From contig JAFBJZ010000510.1 in NCBI GenBank assembly GCA_016785225.1, positions 2,046,001 to 2,110,000 of the forward strand: DNA of 64,000 nucleotides. The letters are read 5' to 3'. Every line of letters starts with the position of its first letter. Positions within the stretch are counted from its first letter, which is position 1. The position numbers were made by a program, and so were the translations under genes. Of this stretch, positions 37,628 through 50,430 are shown piece after piece. The DNA comes from Psettodes erumei. Taxonomy: Eukaryota > Chordata > Actinopteri > Pleuronectiformes > Psettodidae. The notes under the pieces are model-generated. The model was given only the letters and a program-made list of their open reading frames with translations. It ran no database searches and was not told the DNA's origin.

Positions 37628-38784
37628 TTAGAAGATTAATGGTAAATTGATTTATCTTATGATTATGATTTTGGAGTGACATATTCCTTTCATCCACACT
37701 GTTTTCCTACTAAATGAGCATAAGACTCTTGGCTTAAATCAAATATTTTCATTCTGGCCAACAGGTCACAGAGTCACTGAAGGACGTCTTACTATATTTC
37801 CTTCATAATTTTCATCAAAGTAGACCTTTGAGTTAAGAGTTTTTGGTCACTAAACAATGAAAATGTCCAGCTATAGTTTTGAAGAGTGTTCTTCGAGCTT
37901 AGCTCTACATTATCACACCTGCAATGGGTAATTGAAAACGATCTTTTTCCAACACACATACACAGTTAAATAATCCATTTAAAGCAGCATTGCAATTATT
38001 AGTGCTTTATTCAAGCTGTTCCAATGGATGGATTATTGTATAGAGCCCCTGTGTCTTCCTGGTTAAAAGCAGACATGTGCTCAGAGTAAAAACATTATAA
38101 TTCCTTGAGAAAATAAATGTGTTGATGACAAATGATAACCTGACTGAAAGTTTGGTTAATCCTTTTAAATATAGCTCATAGCAACATAGTAGAATCATAC
38201 AAGAAATGCATTAAGTCAGATAAAATGCGTATAGATATTGTCCTTCCTATTTAGAAAGGACCCGTTTTCAAGACAGTGCAGAAAGAGAGACAGATGGAGT
38301 TTGTTGCTGCCTGGGTGACCGACCAATCCATCCTACATCCAGCTTCCTGCCAGGACACCACTAACTGATGTAAAATGTTTCAGGAGAGAACAGTGTCGTT
38401 TCACACTCCATTAGATGCTCGTCCCCTTGGATCAGTTTAAACAACCAACACAAACCAGTCACCACAGTGACAAGACGGAGGCATCGCTTGATGTTTAACT
38501 GAAAGTCTCACATCTTCCAGACAGAAATAATCTGCCGGGAAGTTGGACGGCAGCCATACCACAGTCACCGCGCCTTCAGTAATGGTGGATCATCTGTTTA
38601 CAGGTGAGTCAGCAGGTTCACCAGAGGAGCAACACTGTTTTCTCTGAGTGGCTTTCCAAAATAATCCACTCAACATGAATTCTGCTTTCTGCATATAAAA
38701 CCTGAAGATATCATTGAACCATTGTCATGGTTCATAGACACAGAATTATTTATTAACTACACGAACCAGGTGTAGGTGAAACTC

Positions 38785-39005
38785 AAACTAGGGCTGAAAG
38801 CTCATTGAGATGAATTAATATGGCTGAACATTAAGTTCATTAAGTCATTTATGACCACACATGCAGCAAATCAGTCATTTTTATCTAAAATGCAAAAATC
38901 TATAAATTATTTTTTTCAATTTGTTCAATCAATTTGTTGCCAGTTAATTTTGTGGCAATTGACTAATCAATTAATCAGTGATTGTGGCTTTAGGAATCAT
39001 GACTT
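38785..39005. repeat. Degenerate dispersed fish repeat fragment
   Basis: Begins with AGGGCTGAAAGCTCATT and includes TTCAATCAATTTGTTGCCAG and AATTGACTAATCAATTAATC, text resembling the very common teleost element that runs 'agggctgaaactaacgatt..attaatc'. The match is from memory and degenerate. Confidence 0.45.
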
Positions 39006-41334
39006 TGCTGTTCATGTCAATCTTAAGGTTGCATAAAGCTGAGCTTGGGTCAAACAGAGGCGTGAGGACCATTTATTCAAAACTGAAGCATGGAAGTTTC
39101 TTTTTCTCATTAAGCCATGTCCACTTATGATCATATCTTACTTTGATGTTCTTGGTGTTTAATTTTACAATCCACCTTCAGTATTGCAATTTGATTACCT
39201 TCAAGCCAACAACAACAGAAGTTACTTTAGTATTTCCTGACCAGAACCTACTGAAAAGATCATCTGGTGATCTTCGTATTTCTAAATTCCTGGTTATGAC
39301 AGTGCTTATGCAGATTCAGGCATGGGACCACTTTCAGCTGCAGAGTGAACATAACCTGAATGCAATCACGTTGGCTCATGTGGCTGGTGAGGCTGTGAAC
39401 GTTCCCCTATCAGTGTCGGGGTATCACAGTAAAACCCAAGATATTCCCTGACCTGCTGGTTCAAAGCACAGTGACCCTGCTGGTATTAGAAGATAATGAG
39501 GCTCAGTGACTGTCCCCAGCCTCTTCCTCCTCAAGACAAACCTCTAAGCTCCTGTACTGTAGCACTCAACATGATTTTAGTTCTTTGTTGAAGCTTGAAC
39601 GCATTGATTTGTGTGTTATTTGTATCCATGCTGAAGTTTGACTAGTTTTGGTTAGTTTTTAGCAGCAGGTTAGCAGCTACGCAAATGGCTGAAATCACAT
39701 TAATATTGTTTCATTCCACTTATCACTCCTCAGTGTTTGCCCTCTGGTAGCTGCTCCTCTGGTCAAATGTCTTGCGTAACACGTCATTTTGGATGGGTGC
39801 AGCCTGAGAGATAAAAATTTATGCAAAAACAGACAATTTCAGTTCTGTTACATTCTCCATGCATCAAGGTTTTTTTAATTACTACTTTTACATATTATCA
39901 AGTGATTTTGTCCTGGTGAGCTCCATAAGCCTTCATATATCTAATAATAATAATAATTATGATTTCAAGGAAGTCACGATGAGTCAGCATGCCGTAAGGC
40001 GCTGCAAACCTTAAAAGAATTCAATCTGTTGAGGTTTGAATTTAGGAGATGATTTATGACTCTGACAGGAATGAAAATTCTGGGTGTGCCACTAAACATC
40101 AGTGTTGGTCTCCAGGCTTAAAAAAACCCATATCAGTTGAACCCTAATGCACCGGTCCACAGATAGAGGCTGAGGGCTGGACAGTATGTCAGGAGGAGAT
40201 GAGGGAAGCTCGCACACAGATAAAGGAGGCAAGGGAGGGAGGCAGGAATGAGGACAGCGGGAGAGCCGGATTCCTCCTCAGAGCAGCCACGCCTCGGCCT
40301 CTCTGCTGGCGGCGAGCCCTCCCGACTCCTCCCAGGGTTGAGTCCACATGTTCAAACGGAGATGAAAGGCCCCCGGTAGGAAGGTCCTCTGTGCCAACAC
40401 CAACCGCCCTGCCAAGTGAGCCCCTTCTTAGCGTACTCTCCCAGATGTTCCCCGACACTCTGGATATTCTGATCTTCTCTGCCTCTCCCCAGGGGACGAG
40501 GAGGGAGCCTCTGCTTGACCCCATCACATCAAAGTGCGGAGGAGGACTCAAAAACAATGAACGCTTCCAAAGAGAAAGAGTGAAAGTTTTGTGTGTGTGT
40601 CAATGATTTAGGAGGGAGGGAAGTGGGTTGGGCCCCTTGTCAGAATAACTGACATTAATGCCTATGTCCTGTGGGTATGTATTCAGAGAATGGGCCAACA
40701 CATAACTGTAAGGCCACGCCTGCATCCATCAGCTCATAATCTCATCCATGCTGTACCATACATACATGCAGAGGAGTTTGAGTTCCTGTCCATGGCGACA
40801 ACATCTGCTTCACAGTATGACGCTGGTGTTAGACATGTTCAGATCTTCAAGCAAATGTCACAGCAACAGAAAGTAAAACACTTGAAATGAAAAAGTCAGG
40901 GATATCAATTTTACTCAGGATTGTTAATAAAATATACTTACTGAAATATACTTTAAATGCTATACACATTATTATCACAAATGCATTATGTGCAGAAAAA
41001 ATAGAAGAAAATACTCTCAACTCAAGTTCTTCTTCCCATCTTTCCCCCCAAGCTTTCAACCACATCACATAGTCACATAGAGTGTGCTCCTGGGCTTCTT
41101 GTCCATATTGGCTACTACTTGGCATGAATGTTCTTTCCATATGGAAACAGCACTTAGGTTAGGGCCACCATTTTTCAAAATAGAAAATTAAAATTGTTGT
41201 ATTCACATACTTTACCAAGAAAACTATGAAAGTATTGGCATTGGTATTTTCAGAGATTTATGTAATGATAGTATTGTATTATATTATTTGATTTTTTTTT
41301 TTATGAATTTTCAGCTACAATAGTTTTGTGTGAA

Positions 41335-41495
41335 AATCTGTTACTACTGTAACTATCTGTAACTACAGCTGTTAAATAAAGTTGTGTAAAGTGACATAAA
41401 ATAGAAAACTCAAAGTGCAAGTATGTAAGAATTGTACTTGAGTACAGTAATTATGTAAATGTAATCACTGTCGATGCTTTCCACTGCTAACTTGA
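41335..41495. repeat. Degenerate dispersed fish repeat fragment
   Basis: Contains AATTGTACTTGAGTACAGT, then AATTATGTAAATGTAATCAC and TTTCCACTGC, resembling a widespread fish repeat with the text 'acttgagtaaatgtacttagttac..tccaccactg'. Related text is seen at 51590-51680. Confidence 0.5.
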
Positions 41496-42689
41496 TATTC
41501 TGTTTACTATTGGCTTTCATGCTCAGGGTTTTGCCAGCCTGGTTGAGAAGGTGCTATTGATGAGCTGTGATCAGCAGCAGCTGCTGAGCTTTGTATGGCA
41601 ACAGATTCATCAATCCACTGATGAAGCCTGTGTGATGAGGCTGAAAGCATAAAAAACAGTACAAAGTGGATTTTGACGACCCCTGCACTTGTTCAAAATG
41701 ATGACAAATGCAGGGACCGGCATTGATAACCATCTTCTGTATTTCAGCAACATTTTAACATCCAGCTCAAAACAAATCCAAACGAAACTCCAGAGAAAAA
41801 CCAGTGAAGTCAAATGCACAAGGTGTTGAGTCAGGATACAGTGGACGAGATGGAGTCGTCTCATTCCCCTTTGATGCGGCATGGCTGGCTTTACATGCAC
41901 ACCACCCAAGGCTACACATTTTTTATCGACAAGCCTGAACACAGAGAGGAACGCCATGACTCCCAACCTATTCCACCTACTTATTACAACAAATGGACTG
42001 GATCTGTTTCGTGTTGGCGTGACACCGTGCACACAAAAATGGAAGGAGAGGAGATGCTCTGACAGGAAGGGGAAAGCGAATCTTACCGTGTTACTGTAAA
42101 AGCGCATTATCTTGATATGCTTTCCATAGTTGCGCGTGATGCAGGGCGATAATTTGTCAAATGACGTGGGGTCGTTAAGTTTTATAATGCAACAAAATGG
42201 CCTGAAGGTGAAAGGAGAGTTCAGGTGTGTTTGGTTGTCATAAAACAAAGTGGTTTGTCTACACTCACATATACAGAAGCCAATGTTAAGAGCAGGTATT
42301 CTGAAGAAATACAGATAAATAATACATTTAAAACATGTATTTGCATATTTTGACTACAAAATCAAAACAAATGAACAGGAATGTTAAATAACAATTAGAT
42401 ATATTAAATGAAATATAACATATTTAAATAACATTAAAATTGAATATATTTTAAACCTCTAAAGCTAGAATTTTATAAACTAGAGTATGTATGTACAATA
42501 TATTCAGTATATTTATAAAAATGTAAGAAGAAAATATACACAAGCACTGAGGATATTAATGAAAACAGACATAATGCTGCCTGAAAAGAGCATGGACTGG
42601 TTGGACAAGCTGACCCTCTGACCTCTCACTACCCTCTCTTTTAGACTAGACAACTCACTTTCAGCAACACACATACACAGACATGACAC

Positions 42690-42960
42690 AGGGCGAGCCG
42701 GACCTTACGTCATGCCATTTGTACGCTGCTGTGAGGTCGAGCCCCGGGGGCGGGGGCGTTTGGGTTGATACAGCGTGATGGACGGACCACTGTGTCATCA
42801 GTTGGCCCGGAGGTGCAACAATAAGGACTTAATGCATGATTAAGTCCCGAATCAGCTCTCATTATGGGTGAGCACGTCAACTGTGAGTGCAGTGTGGCTC
42901 CCTTTCACAAAAACTGATCGCTGCATCCAGATTTGCCCTGAAACATCCCCCCACCCCCGC
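42690..42960. promoter_or_regulatory. Candidate enhancer containing a 9+5+9 palindrome
   Basis: A non-repetitive block with a CRE-like TTACGTCA, a G-rich CCCCGGGGGCGGGGGCG, a SOX-like AACAAT and, at 42825-42847, perfect 9-bp inverted arms GGACTTAAT / ATTAAGTCC around GCATG. The palindrome carries two TTAAT homeodomain cores and an octamer-like ATGCAT. Probably regulatory; conservation is untested. Confidence 0.4.
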
Positions 42961-42997
42961 TGAACTCGCACTGCAGTTCACGAGTTCCTGCTGGATG

Positions 42998-43140
42998 TCA
43001 GTTGATGACTGTTTTGCTGCTTCTCGACTTAAGTCTAAAATTTCTGAACTCTTTGTGTAGATCTTTGTGATTGTGTTGTAGGTGGCTGTGGAAGTTAGTC
43101 ATGTTTCCTCTGGTGGTCAGCAGGACATAGAATAGAGTAG
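42998..43140 (-). mobile_element. Degenerate BED-zinc-finger-like transposase remnant
   Basis: On the minus strand, about 43035-43115 translates to TLFYVLLTTRGNMTNFHSHL followed by QHNHKDLHKEF. The G-N-x-T-N-x(3)-H-L-x(3)-H spacing recalls the C-terminal half of BED fingers in ZBED/hAT-type proteins, but the paired cysteines expected upstream are missing (YVLL in their place). I read it as a decayed fragment inside a 152-codon open frame ending at 42998, not as a working gene. Confidence 0.35.
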
Positions 43141-45945
43141 GAGTAGTAGAGCATTGAGTCTCTGCCTCCTCATCCTCTTTCCTATCTCTGACATTCAACA
43201 TGGCCAAACTTCCGTCAAGTGAAGCATTGCACTTTTCCTGTGTCTTGCTGCGTTGCACGATGAGTCTTAACACTAGCTGCTCTCCGCACTCTCGTCTTGC
43301 CTCGCTCGGGCTTTTGTCAGACTCCAACCTTCCGCTGCACGTGGTTTGTGCCAGCCAGTACCTCTGTAACATGAAATCTTTTCCCTCCTTTACTTCACAT
43401 TGCCCCATCACCAAAGAAGGAGAGCATTGTTTGAGACTGTACATCTGTGCCCTCACCCTCCCTGGGCAAATTTCACCCTCACCACTTCATGTCAACCAAG
43501 GCTGCACCACAGGCCCTAGTTTCAGTGCCATAGTACGATATAATCAAAGGCGGATGGAACGATAAAGAGTCTCCTCCACTACCCTCAGGATTTTGGAGGA
43601 GCTGAATTGGCATTTTAAATTGAACATGTTGAGATCTGCCTGTTTCTGCACACAGAGAAAAGGTTTACTTGAGAGAAGAGTTCCCTTATAGCTGCAGTCA
43701 GATGAGAACACTAACTGCAGTTGTGGCTATTTTTCTAGCATGTGACTGCTTGTGTGAATTGAAGGATTAATTGTTTGCCTTTGGATTGACGACGTTTCAG
43801 GTCCCTTGGGCTGATGCAGTGCTTTGAATGCTATGTGGTGAATTTTACAGATTTATGGCTGCCAATCAAAAAGGGCTGCAAAAGTCTGCAAGGCCAGAGC
43901 GAGGGCTTTCCACCCATCAGCAGGGCAACACTCATCCCTAAGTTTAAACTGCAGCATATGGGATTGCAGATATGGACATTGTCCATTCCCCCACCAGCAG
44001 GACACAGTTAAACAGACATGAGTCGTTTCGAGAAGCCGTGTCTGATTACCAGCACATGTTGATTTCTATTTGGATTTATTTCCTGATCCTGTTGCATCCA
44101 AGCCCTGGAGCATGGTAACAGAGGCCAAAACCATATCCACGCATGATGCGACTTTTCTGCACACATACGACAAAACACACAAACACTCAAGGGTTACCAT
44201 AAACATGAGGTTTCTGATGATTAACATGTGAGACGCATCTGCATCCCTCTGGTGTCCATCTGTGACACACCACAAACATGCAAACAGTACAAGTACAAAC
44301 TGTACTAAACAAGTACGTGCAGTACTTCTCCAGTAAAATAATGTAGAGGAGGTACTGAAGGCAAGAAGGTCCAGGAAAGCTGGTGAAATTAACATCAAGA
44401 TGTGTCCCATATCATACGTGAATGTTGCTTCAGTGACCTGGCAAAGCCCATGGATCATTTTTATTCAGAAAGTGTTTTATTTCACAGTTAAAGAAAAATC
44501 ATTTTTACGATTCACTTGCGCTAGATGATCAGTTAAATTCTCTCCTCTGGTTCGGTGGCAGCCCCTTTCCCTGACATGGTTCAGTGCCTCCACAATCAAA
44601 TGTCCTTGGTGCATATTTCTTTGACGTAGTGGGGAAATAATGCAGATGTTTAGCCGCCGGCCGCTTTTGGGACTGTGCCAGCACTGAAACCAGCAGGCCC
44701 TACAGCAATCCTGAGGCAACTTGAACCCTATTGAAAATCATAACTGCAGTAAGCTATTATGATAAGGTAAAACTTGACAAAACATATTAGTTTTGGTCCC
44801 AGATCAAAACCTGGGGCTTTGGTTGATGCAGCAGATAAAGAAACTTTTAAAGTCTGAGGAAGCGTAAAAATCCAAATTGATTTGTAAAGAAACCTTGTGC
44901 CTTACAGAATTTCAAATGAATTGAATTATGAGTGTCATGGAATATACAGTAATGTCTTCACTCTGTCTTTTACACTGTTTGCTTTGGTCCAAGCCACTTA
45001 CTTTTGGACAGTCTTTCCACACCCTGCTGCAACTTTCCGTTTCAAAAGGAAATCACATCAAATTACAGGAGTGGGACGCCATTTAGGATGCAAAATGTTT
45101 GGGAGTCCAGAGCATCCAGCAGTGTGTGTGTGTTGGCAGCTCAGGATGACAGTTAGGCAGCAAATGTTTGGGAAAATATTACCTCAGAATTAACGTAGTG
45201 TACTGTCTGCTGTTATTATGGTGACAAGTTTGTATTTGACCAGTCCTTAAGGCACGTTATTAACCAGAACTGACGTCAGGTCTTAATATAGCTGATTAGT
45301 GTGAATCTAAGCTGGATCTTTTCCTTTGCACCTTCACTTTGTGTAAGTGCAGCTTTAAAACCATGTAGTGCAGCACCGTGAATATGAATCGTTAGTTGTG
45401 TTCAATTCTTTGCTGAATCACACTCTGATGATTTGCAGATTGGTGATCTCTCATCACTCAGCTTTGGTGTGAACACGTCACTGCTTGCGGCTGAGTTTGC
45501 CAAACCTGTACACAAGTACCAAGCGTGATCAGGAGTCTTGTATTCCAGTGACTCACTGCATGTTTTTGCTACCAGTATGACATGGTTACCACTACGTGGG
45601 GTGTGACACTTTTTTGTGATTCTTTTTTTTGCATCACGAACACAACAATTTGAGTGATAACCCTCACCACAGCAGCCGTGAAAGTAGAGAAAGAGCCGTG
45701 CGTGAAGCTGATGGGGGAACACGGCCGGTGGATAAATCCTCTCCTCTCAGAGCCTTCAGCTTTGATGTAAACAACAAGGACTGACCTGTGTTTTTCCACC
45801 CTGCAAGTGTAACCAAAGACCTCAGCGGATTTTTTTGGGGCGATAGTGGAGGACTCTTTTTTTCTGCTGATGTCTCAGCTTAGAAAAAGCCTTTGAAGTA
45901 AACACCTCTTCACAGGCTGGCTGTCCTCTGGACTAAGACTGGTGC

Positions 45946-45964
45946 TGGATGGATGGATGGATGG
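45946..45964 (+). repeat. GGAT microsatellite
   Basis: About four and a half GGAT units, a simple repeat often left at the end of dispersed fish repeats. Confidence 0.9.
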
Positions 45965-46858
45965 AAGAAGGGGAGGATGGATGACTTCTCTTGAAAGGAG
46001 AGGTTCTCTGCTCTCCAGAGGCAGCTGAGGCTGAGACAACAGCAGCAACGACATTAAGTGGCTCCTGTGAAGAGGCCTTCAGATGTCTGGATGGAGGTTA
46101 ATGGCCCACTTCACCCCCTGAGTTTCCAGGTCAGATCACAAGATAGACATCAGCCCTGTGACACAGATGAACCACGGCCCATCCGACCACCCTCAGGGGG
46201 GTTAGAAGAAGTTAAACCTCTTAATATGATAACGCTTCATTTTTCCAAAAGTCATTTCACTGCTTTTTTTTACACGGTAATTAGAAAGCATTGCTCGCAG
46301 CTAAATCCAGGATCAGAACACTTGTAGATTTATGTCAGAGAAAACCTGACTTCTTTCCCAATCTGATGTGTAACCAGGTTCCTGAAGGGGTTTCTTTCCG
46401 AGCATGTGAGCAAAATGACTTCAGTTAGTGTCAGGATAATTTCTTCACTGTCTTACACATATTATAACACATATTTTTGCTGTAAAGCAGGGCGAATCAA
46501 ATCATGATTATTTCAGTACAGTTCTATTATTGAGCCTCAAAATTATAACCTCAAGAATGAAATAACAAAATATCAAAATCCTCATCACAATATACATTTA
46601 TCGAATTTTTTAATCCATATAAAAAATAAATTTTTTTTATAGTAGTTTTATAGTTTTTTTTTGGTCACAATAAATAAAATCCTGGGATCTCTATCTTTAC
46701 CCTCCATCAGTTTTAATGCTCCAGTTATTGTACTGTTGTATTGTTTAGTAGTCACCTTGTGTCCATGCTTAAATTCTCAAAATACAGTGTCCATAAAGAA
46801 TAAGGCCATTCATGCAGAGGTGAGGATTTCCACTCCAACACATTTGGGTTAAGGTTTC

Positions 46859-46878
46859 TGTGTGTGTGTGTGTGTGTG
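46859..46878 (+). repeat. TG microsatellite
   Basis: About ten TG units. Confidence 0.95.
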
Positions 46879-49705
46879 ACAGGAGAAACATTCACGTTTG
46901 GATCTTTTATGTGTATTTACATCAGTGTTTCAACACGCTTCACTGGTGCTTCTTCATATAAATAACTCCATGATGTTGCGTCTTCTAACTGCAGTGGAAT
47001 TTTAATGCCTCCTGTAAATGGATCCATGTGACCTGAAGCATCGTACCTCCTTGCAGCCTCGACATGGAAACATGTGGAACCTGGGCATCAGTTTTCACAG
47101 ACCTTAAGTCTGTGTCAGAGAACATGGGCGGGGGAAAAAAAAGCACAGCGGGGCATGTAAATCAGAACATATTTCTGTACTTCCTCTGTAATCTCCACCC
47201 CCCCATCCCTGCAGCCATCCTACACCTCAGCCTGGCCGGTGCAGGCAGGTCGGTGCGTTGGCCTCGCTTCAAAGACTCGACTTTTCTTTTAACCAAAGTC
47301 TGACAGAGAGCCAGAGACAGTCCCAGATGCTTTTTGTGGAAGTCCATTCGAGCGCCAGGGGATGGTTCTGAATACCCGACCTGCTGGAAATAGAGGGATA
47401 TACAGTTCACGGATCCTGGTTGTCACTCGGGTGTCTCATAGGTGCGAGACACTCTTCTCACCACAGTGAAACTCAACGCTCTATTTTAACGCCACCGATC
47501 GACATGTGGAGCTCGCAACATGAGAAGACAAACACTCACTGCGGAGGCATGCTGCAGATGGGAAATTTGGCCTCCGCACTCAACATGTTATCACTGTTTC
47601 CAAATCCAAATATATTAAGTTTCACTTTGTCGAGTCAAGTTTATCAGTTGAATCAAAAATTAAGTTTATTTGTGCAGCCAAAACCCCCCCCAGCTTTTAG
47701 TTTCAGATTACAGTTGAATAACTATTCAGGAGACAGGACCTTAATATTAGGGCTGCATGAAACATGCTATATGTGATAATGATGAAGCTTGTGATGATGA
47801 TATGACTTGCGGTTAATAAACAAATGTCGAGTGTTAATGTCTTTCAGTTCAGTTGATTCCCCCAGCCATTTAAACACTTACTGATGGCCAAGTCTGAAGT
47901 TTGACCCAGTTGTTGACTTTGGTGGCCTTCATGACGACGACTCCTTTCCGTGGGGAAACACACATGCTGGTCTTCATGCAAATCCCAGCTGGTTAACACC
48001 TTGTAATCCAAGAGCTATATTTTCACTGGTGTGTGATTCTGGGAAATACGCAGTCTCTCGACGTTGTGTCAGTGAAATTCATGTAGGGTTCTGTCATGCA
48101 ACACGACTGCAGGTCCATAGTACTTGCGTAGTGCTCAACTCGACTTTGTTCAGACTTAACTGTCTTCTGACGTGTCGTACATTTTTGGAATGGTGACTTG
48201 GAAATGGAAAATAATTCTGTGATGTTATCTGGTATCTGACTCACAGCCGTCGTGATGCTCACTATGCTTCACCACCTCGGCCACCAGCATCTGCATGTCC
48301 ACCTGACTGGCCAAATCTATTGACATGCAGAATGTGAATGGATCGCACATGGAAACATACCATTTATGGCAGTTCGGGATGTATTGTGATGAGGGGGAAT
48401 ATTCGATATGTTGTGTAGCCATACTTAATATTAAATAGCAGGTAACAGGTAGCATCAATACTTACCATTCATTCATTAGTGCCCTTTTGTATTAGTGATT
48501 AGTCATCTCAGTGAGCGCTGATTTAGTGAAACTAAATCATCCATCATAATTCTGATGTTAAATGATGATTAAGATTCAGTAGATACAGTTATACATAGTC
48601 TATATGTTGCTTGTAATGAAAGCAGGTCTAACTGTTTTACTTCTTTGTCATCACTGAAAGGTCCAAAGACTGGTTGAGCAGTCTCATTCCTATGCGCAGC
48701 TTTTTGAATCTGATTTATCCACTCGGCCTCTGGACAGGGAGACATCTTTAGACCTGCAGATTGCAAATCCCTGCTTTCATTTTTGTTCTTTTTCTCTACA
48801 GTGGTACATTGTCATTGCCATGGTAATACCATATTCAAACTGACAACAAGTGCTGCTGTGCCCTCATGCCCTCACTCATTAAAACAAGGCCACCAGTGCA
48901 GACTGGTCAGACCATAAAAAGCAAGGTCATTGGGGCAACACAGCTGAACCTGGCTCAGCACACATCCTTTAGAGATTACTTTTTAATATGACTGCTGTAC
49001 TTCTACCTCGTGGAAGTTTTAGCAGAGGGTAACGTGGTTGCCAATACCCTTCCAGAGCACTTCTTCTTCCACTTCTTCTTCGTTGTATTATACAGTTGTA
49101 TTTCACAATTTCAGCAGCACCTGAAACAGTCCCCTCCAACACAGCCCCTTTGCTCTTTTCAGGGTGTTTGCGATCTGGATGCTCACTCATGTATTTTTTA
49201 CATAATGCCCCAACTTAAATCTTACTTCAGTGTGTTTTAAATGCAGGTCCAGGGCAAACCCTTGAGTCTCATATACAACTGTGTGCCTGTAAGTAATAAT
49301 GAGGTGATAAGTTAAACTTCTGCCTTGACCCGGAAACCCAACACACACAGTCTGTAACAGCTACATACTCTGTATGATCTGTCTTTTTCAACTAGAAGCA
49401 TCATTGCAGATCATTAGCTACCACTGTAGCTAATGATAAACATGGTTAACAAAAAACAGCTTCGATTTCACGGCCATTATAAACAGCTGCTTCCATTTCT
49501 TGGTCGAAAAGATCGTCATCAATACTCTGGGTGATTAGCACCATTTAGAAAGCTGCCTACCCTAGTTTCACTCACATCTCTGGCAACCGAGAAAACCTGT
49601 TGAGAGTGATCTGATACGAGCTCATTGTTGAGCTGCAGCTCCGGTTTCCACGCCTTCACCTTCCAGATACAGCCGGACGCAAGCCTGTATTTTTTTTTAC
49701 CAGGC

Positions 49706-49707
<2 letters not shown>

Positions 49708-49737
<30 letters not shown>
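49708..49737 (+). repeat. AC microsatellite
   Basis: Fifteen AC units following a poly-T stretch. Confidence 0.97.
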
Positions 49738-49739
<2 letters not shown>

Positions 49740-50309
49740 GCTTCTGATTCTCATACACATCTGTGGTGATGATCACTGACGGGTCGTTTTTGCTCATCCT
49801 TCCCGAGAATAACGTCCTCAGCAGAAGGAAGGCTGGATCCACTCATGAGGGCTTTTATTTCAAAGCCCAATCCGTTGTCAGAAATTCCTCGGTCAGTACT
49901 TCATAGATGCGCATGACCGAATGCTCCAAAAATGTTAGTATTTCATTGGCAAATGGCAAATTCACATGATTTTAATGTTGGAAAATGGACGGGATTCTCA
50001 TGCTGCAGCTCAGGAGGTTGTTGTGTTGATCGAGGCTTCACTCCTTGCTCAACAGTGTTTGTGGTTCTTATTAATCTCTTCCTGGTCCAGATGACAACTG
50101 CAGTGCATGATTGTCACCAATGAGCATTGGTACCTAAAAGCTTAAAGAAACCAGATCAGTCACTGCAGTCTCGCAACAGTCACAAAAATGCATCTGTTAA
50201 TTTCATGCACTTGGCTATGAATAAGCCTTTTTTTCAAATTTAAGTTTGATAACATATAGTTTGCCAGTGGAGTCAGGAGGTAGGTTAGGGTGGATGCTGA
50301 GTGTAGAAA

Positions 50310-50430
50310 GAGCACGGCTGTAACATCAGAGCCCTGGGTTCACACCAAGAGTCCTGTCTGTGGTTTAGACCAAAAAAAACATGGTTGAGGTTAGTGAAAG
50401 TTGGTGGTTTTGGTTAAATGTAAATAAACG
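50310..50430. repeat. Dispersed fish repeat fragment
   Basis: Includes GAGCCCTGGGTTCACACC, then ACATGGTTGAGGTTAGTGAA and TGGTTTTGGTTAAATG, resembling a common fish repeat with the text 'catggttaggttaggaaaag..tggtttgggttaaa'. The first part has a weak tRNA B-box look (GGGTTCACACC), so a SINE relic is possible. Confidence 0.4.

Larger units (their letters stand above)
35691..42680. other. Intergenic region, no gene recognised
   Basis: Mostly AT-rich. It contains the tandem duplication at 36544-37247, a TTG microsatellite, repeat fragments near 38785-39005 and 41335-41495, and a GC-richer stretch at about 40.19-40.56 kb where open frames on both strands reflect composition. The longest open frame of the window (212 codons, minus strand 41610-42248) lies here and matches nothing I know. 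Confidence 0.6.

Noticed and set aside
40189..40606. Overlapping 122- and 135-codon open frames on opposite strands
   Set aside because: Explained by locally higher GC; no domain and no transcript signals.
44066..44458. 130-codon hydrophobic minus-strand frame
   Set aside because: Hydrophobic stretches arise by chance from T-rich sequence; there is no recognisable family, promoter or poly(A) context.
50310..50370. A tRNA gene suggested by GGGTTCACACC
   Set aside because: No cloverleaf with acceptor, D and anticodon arms can be built around it; a repeat or SINE relic fits better.
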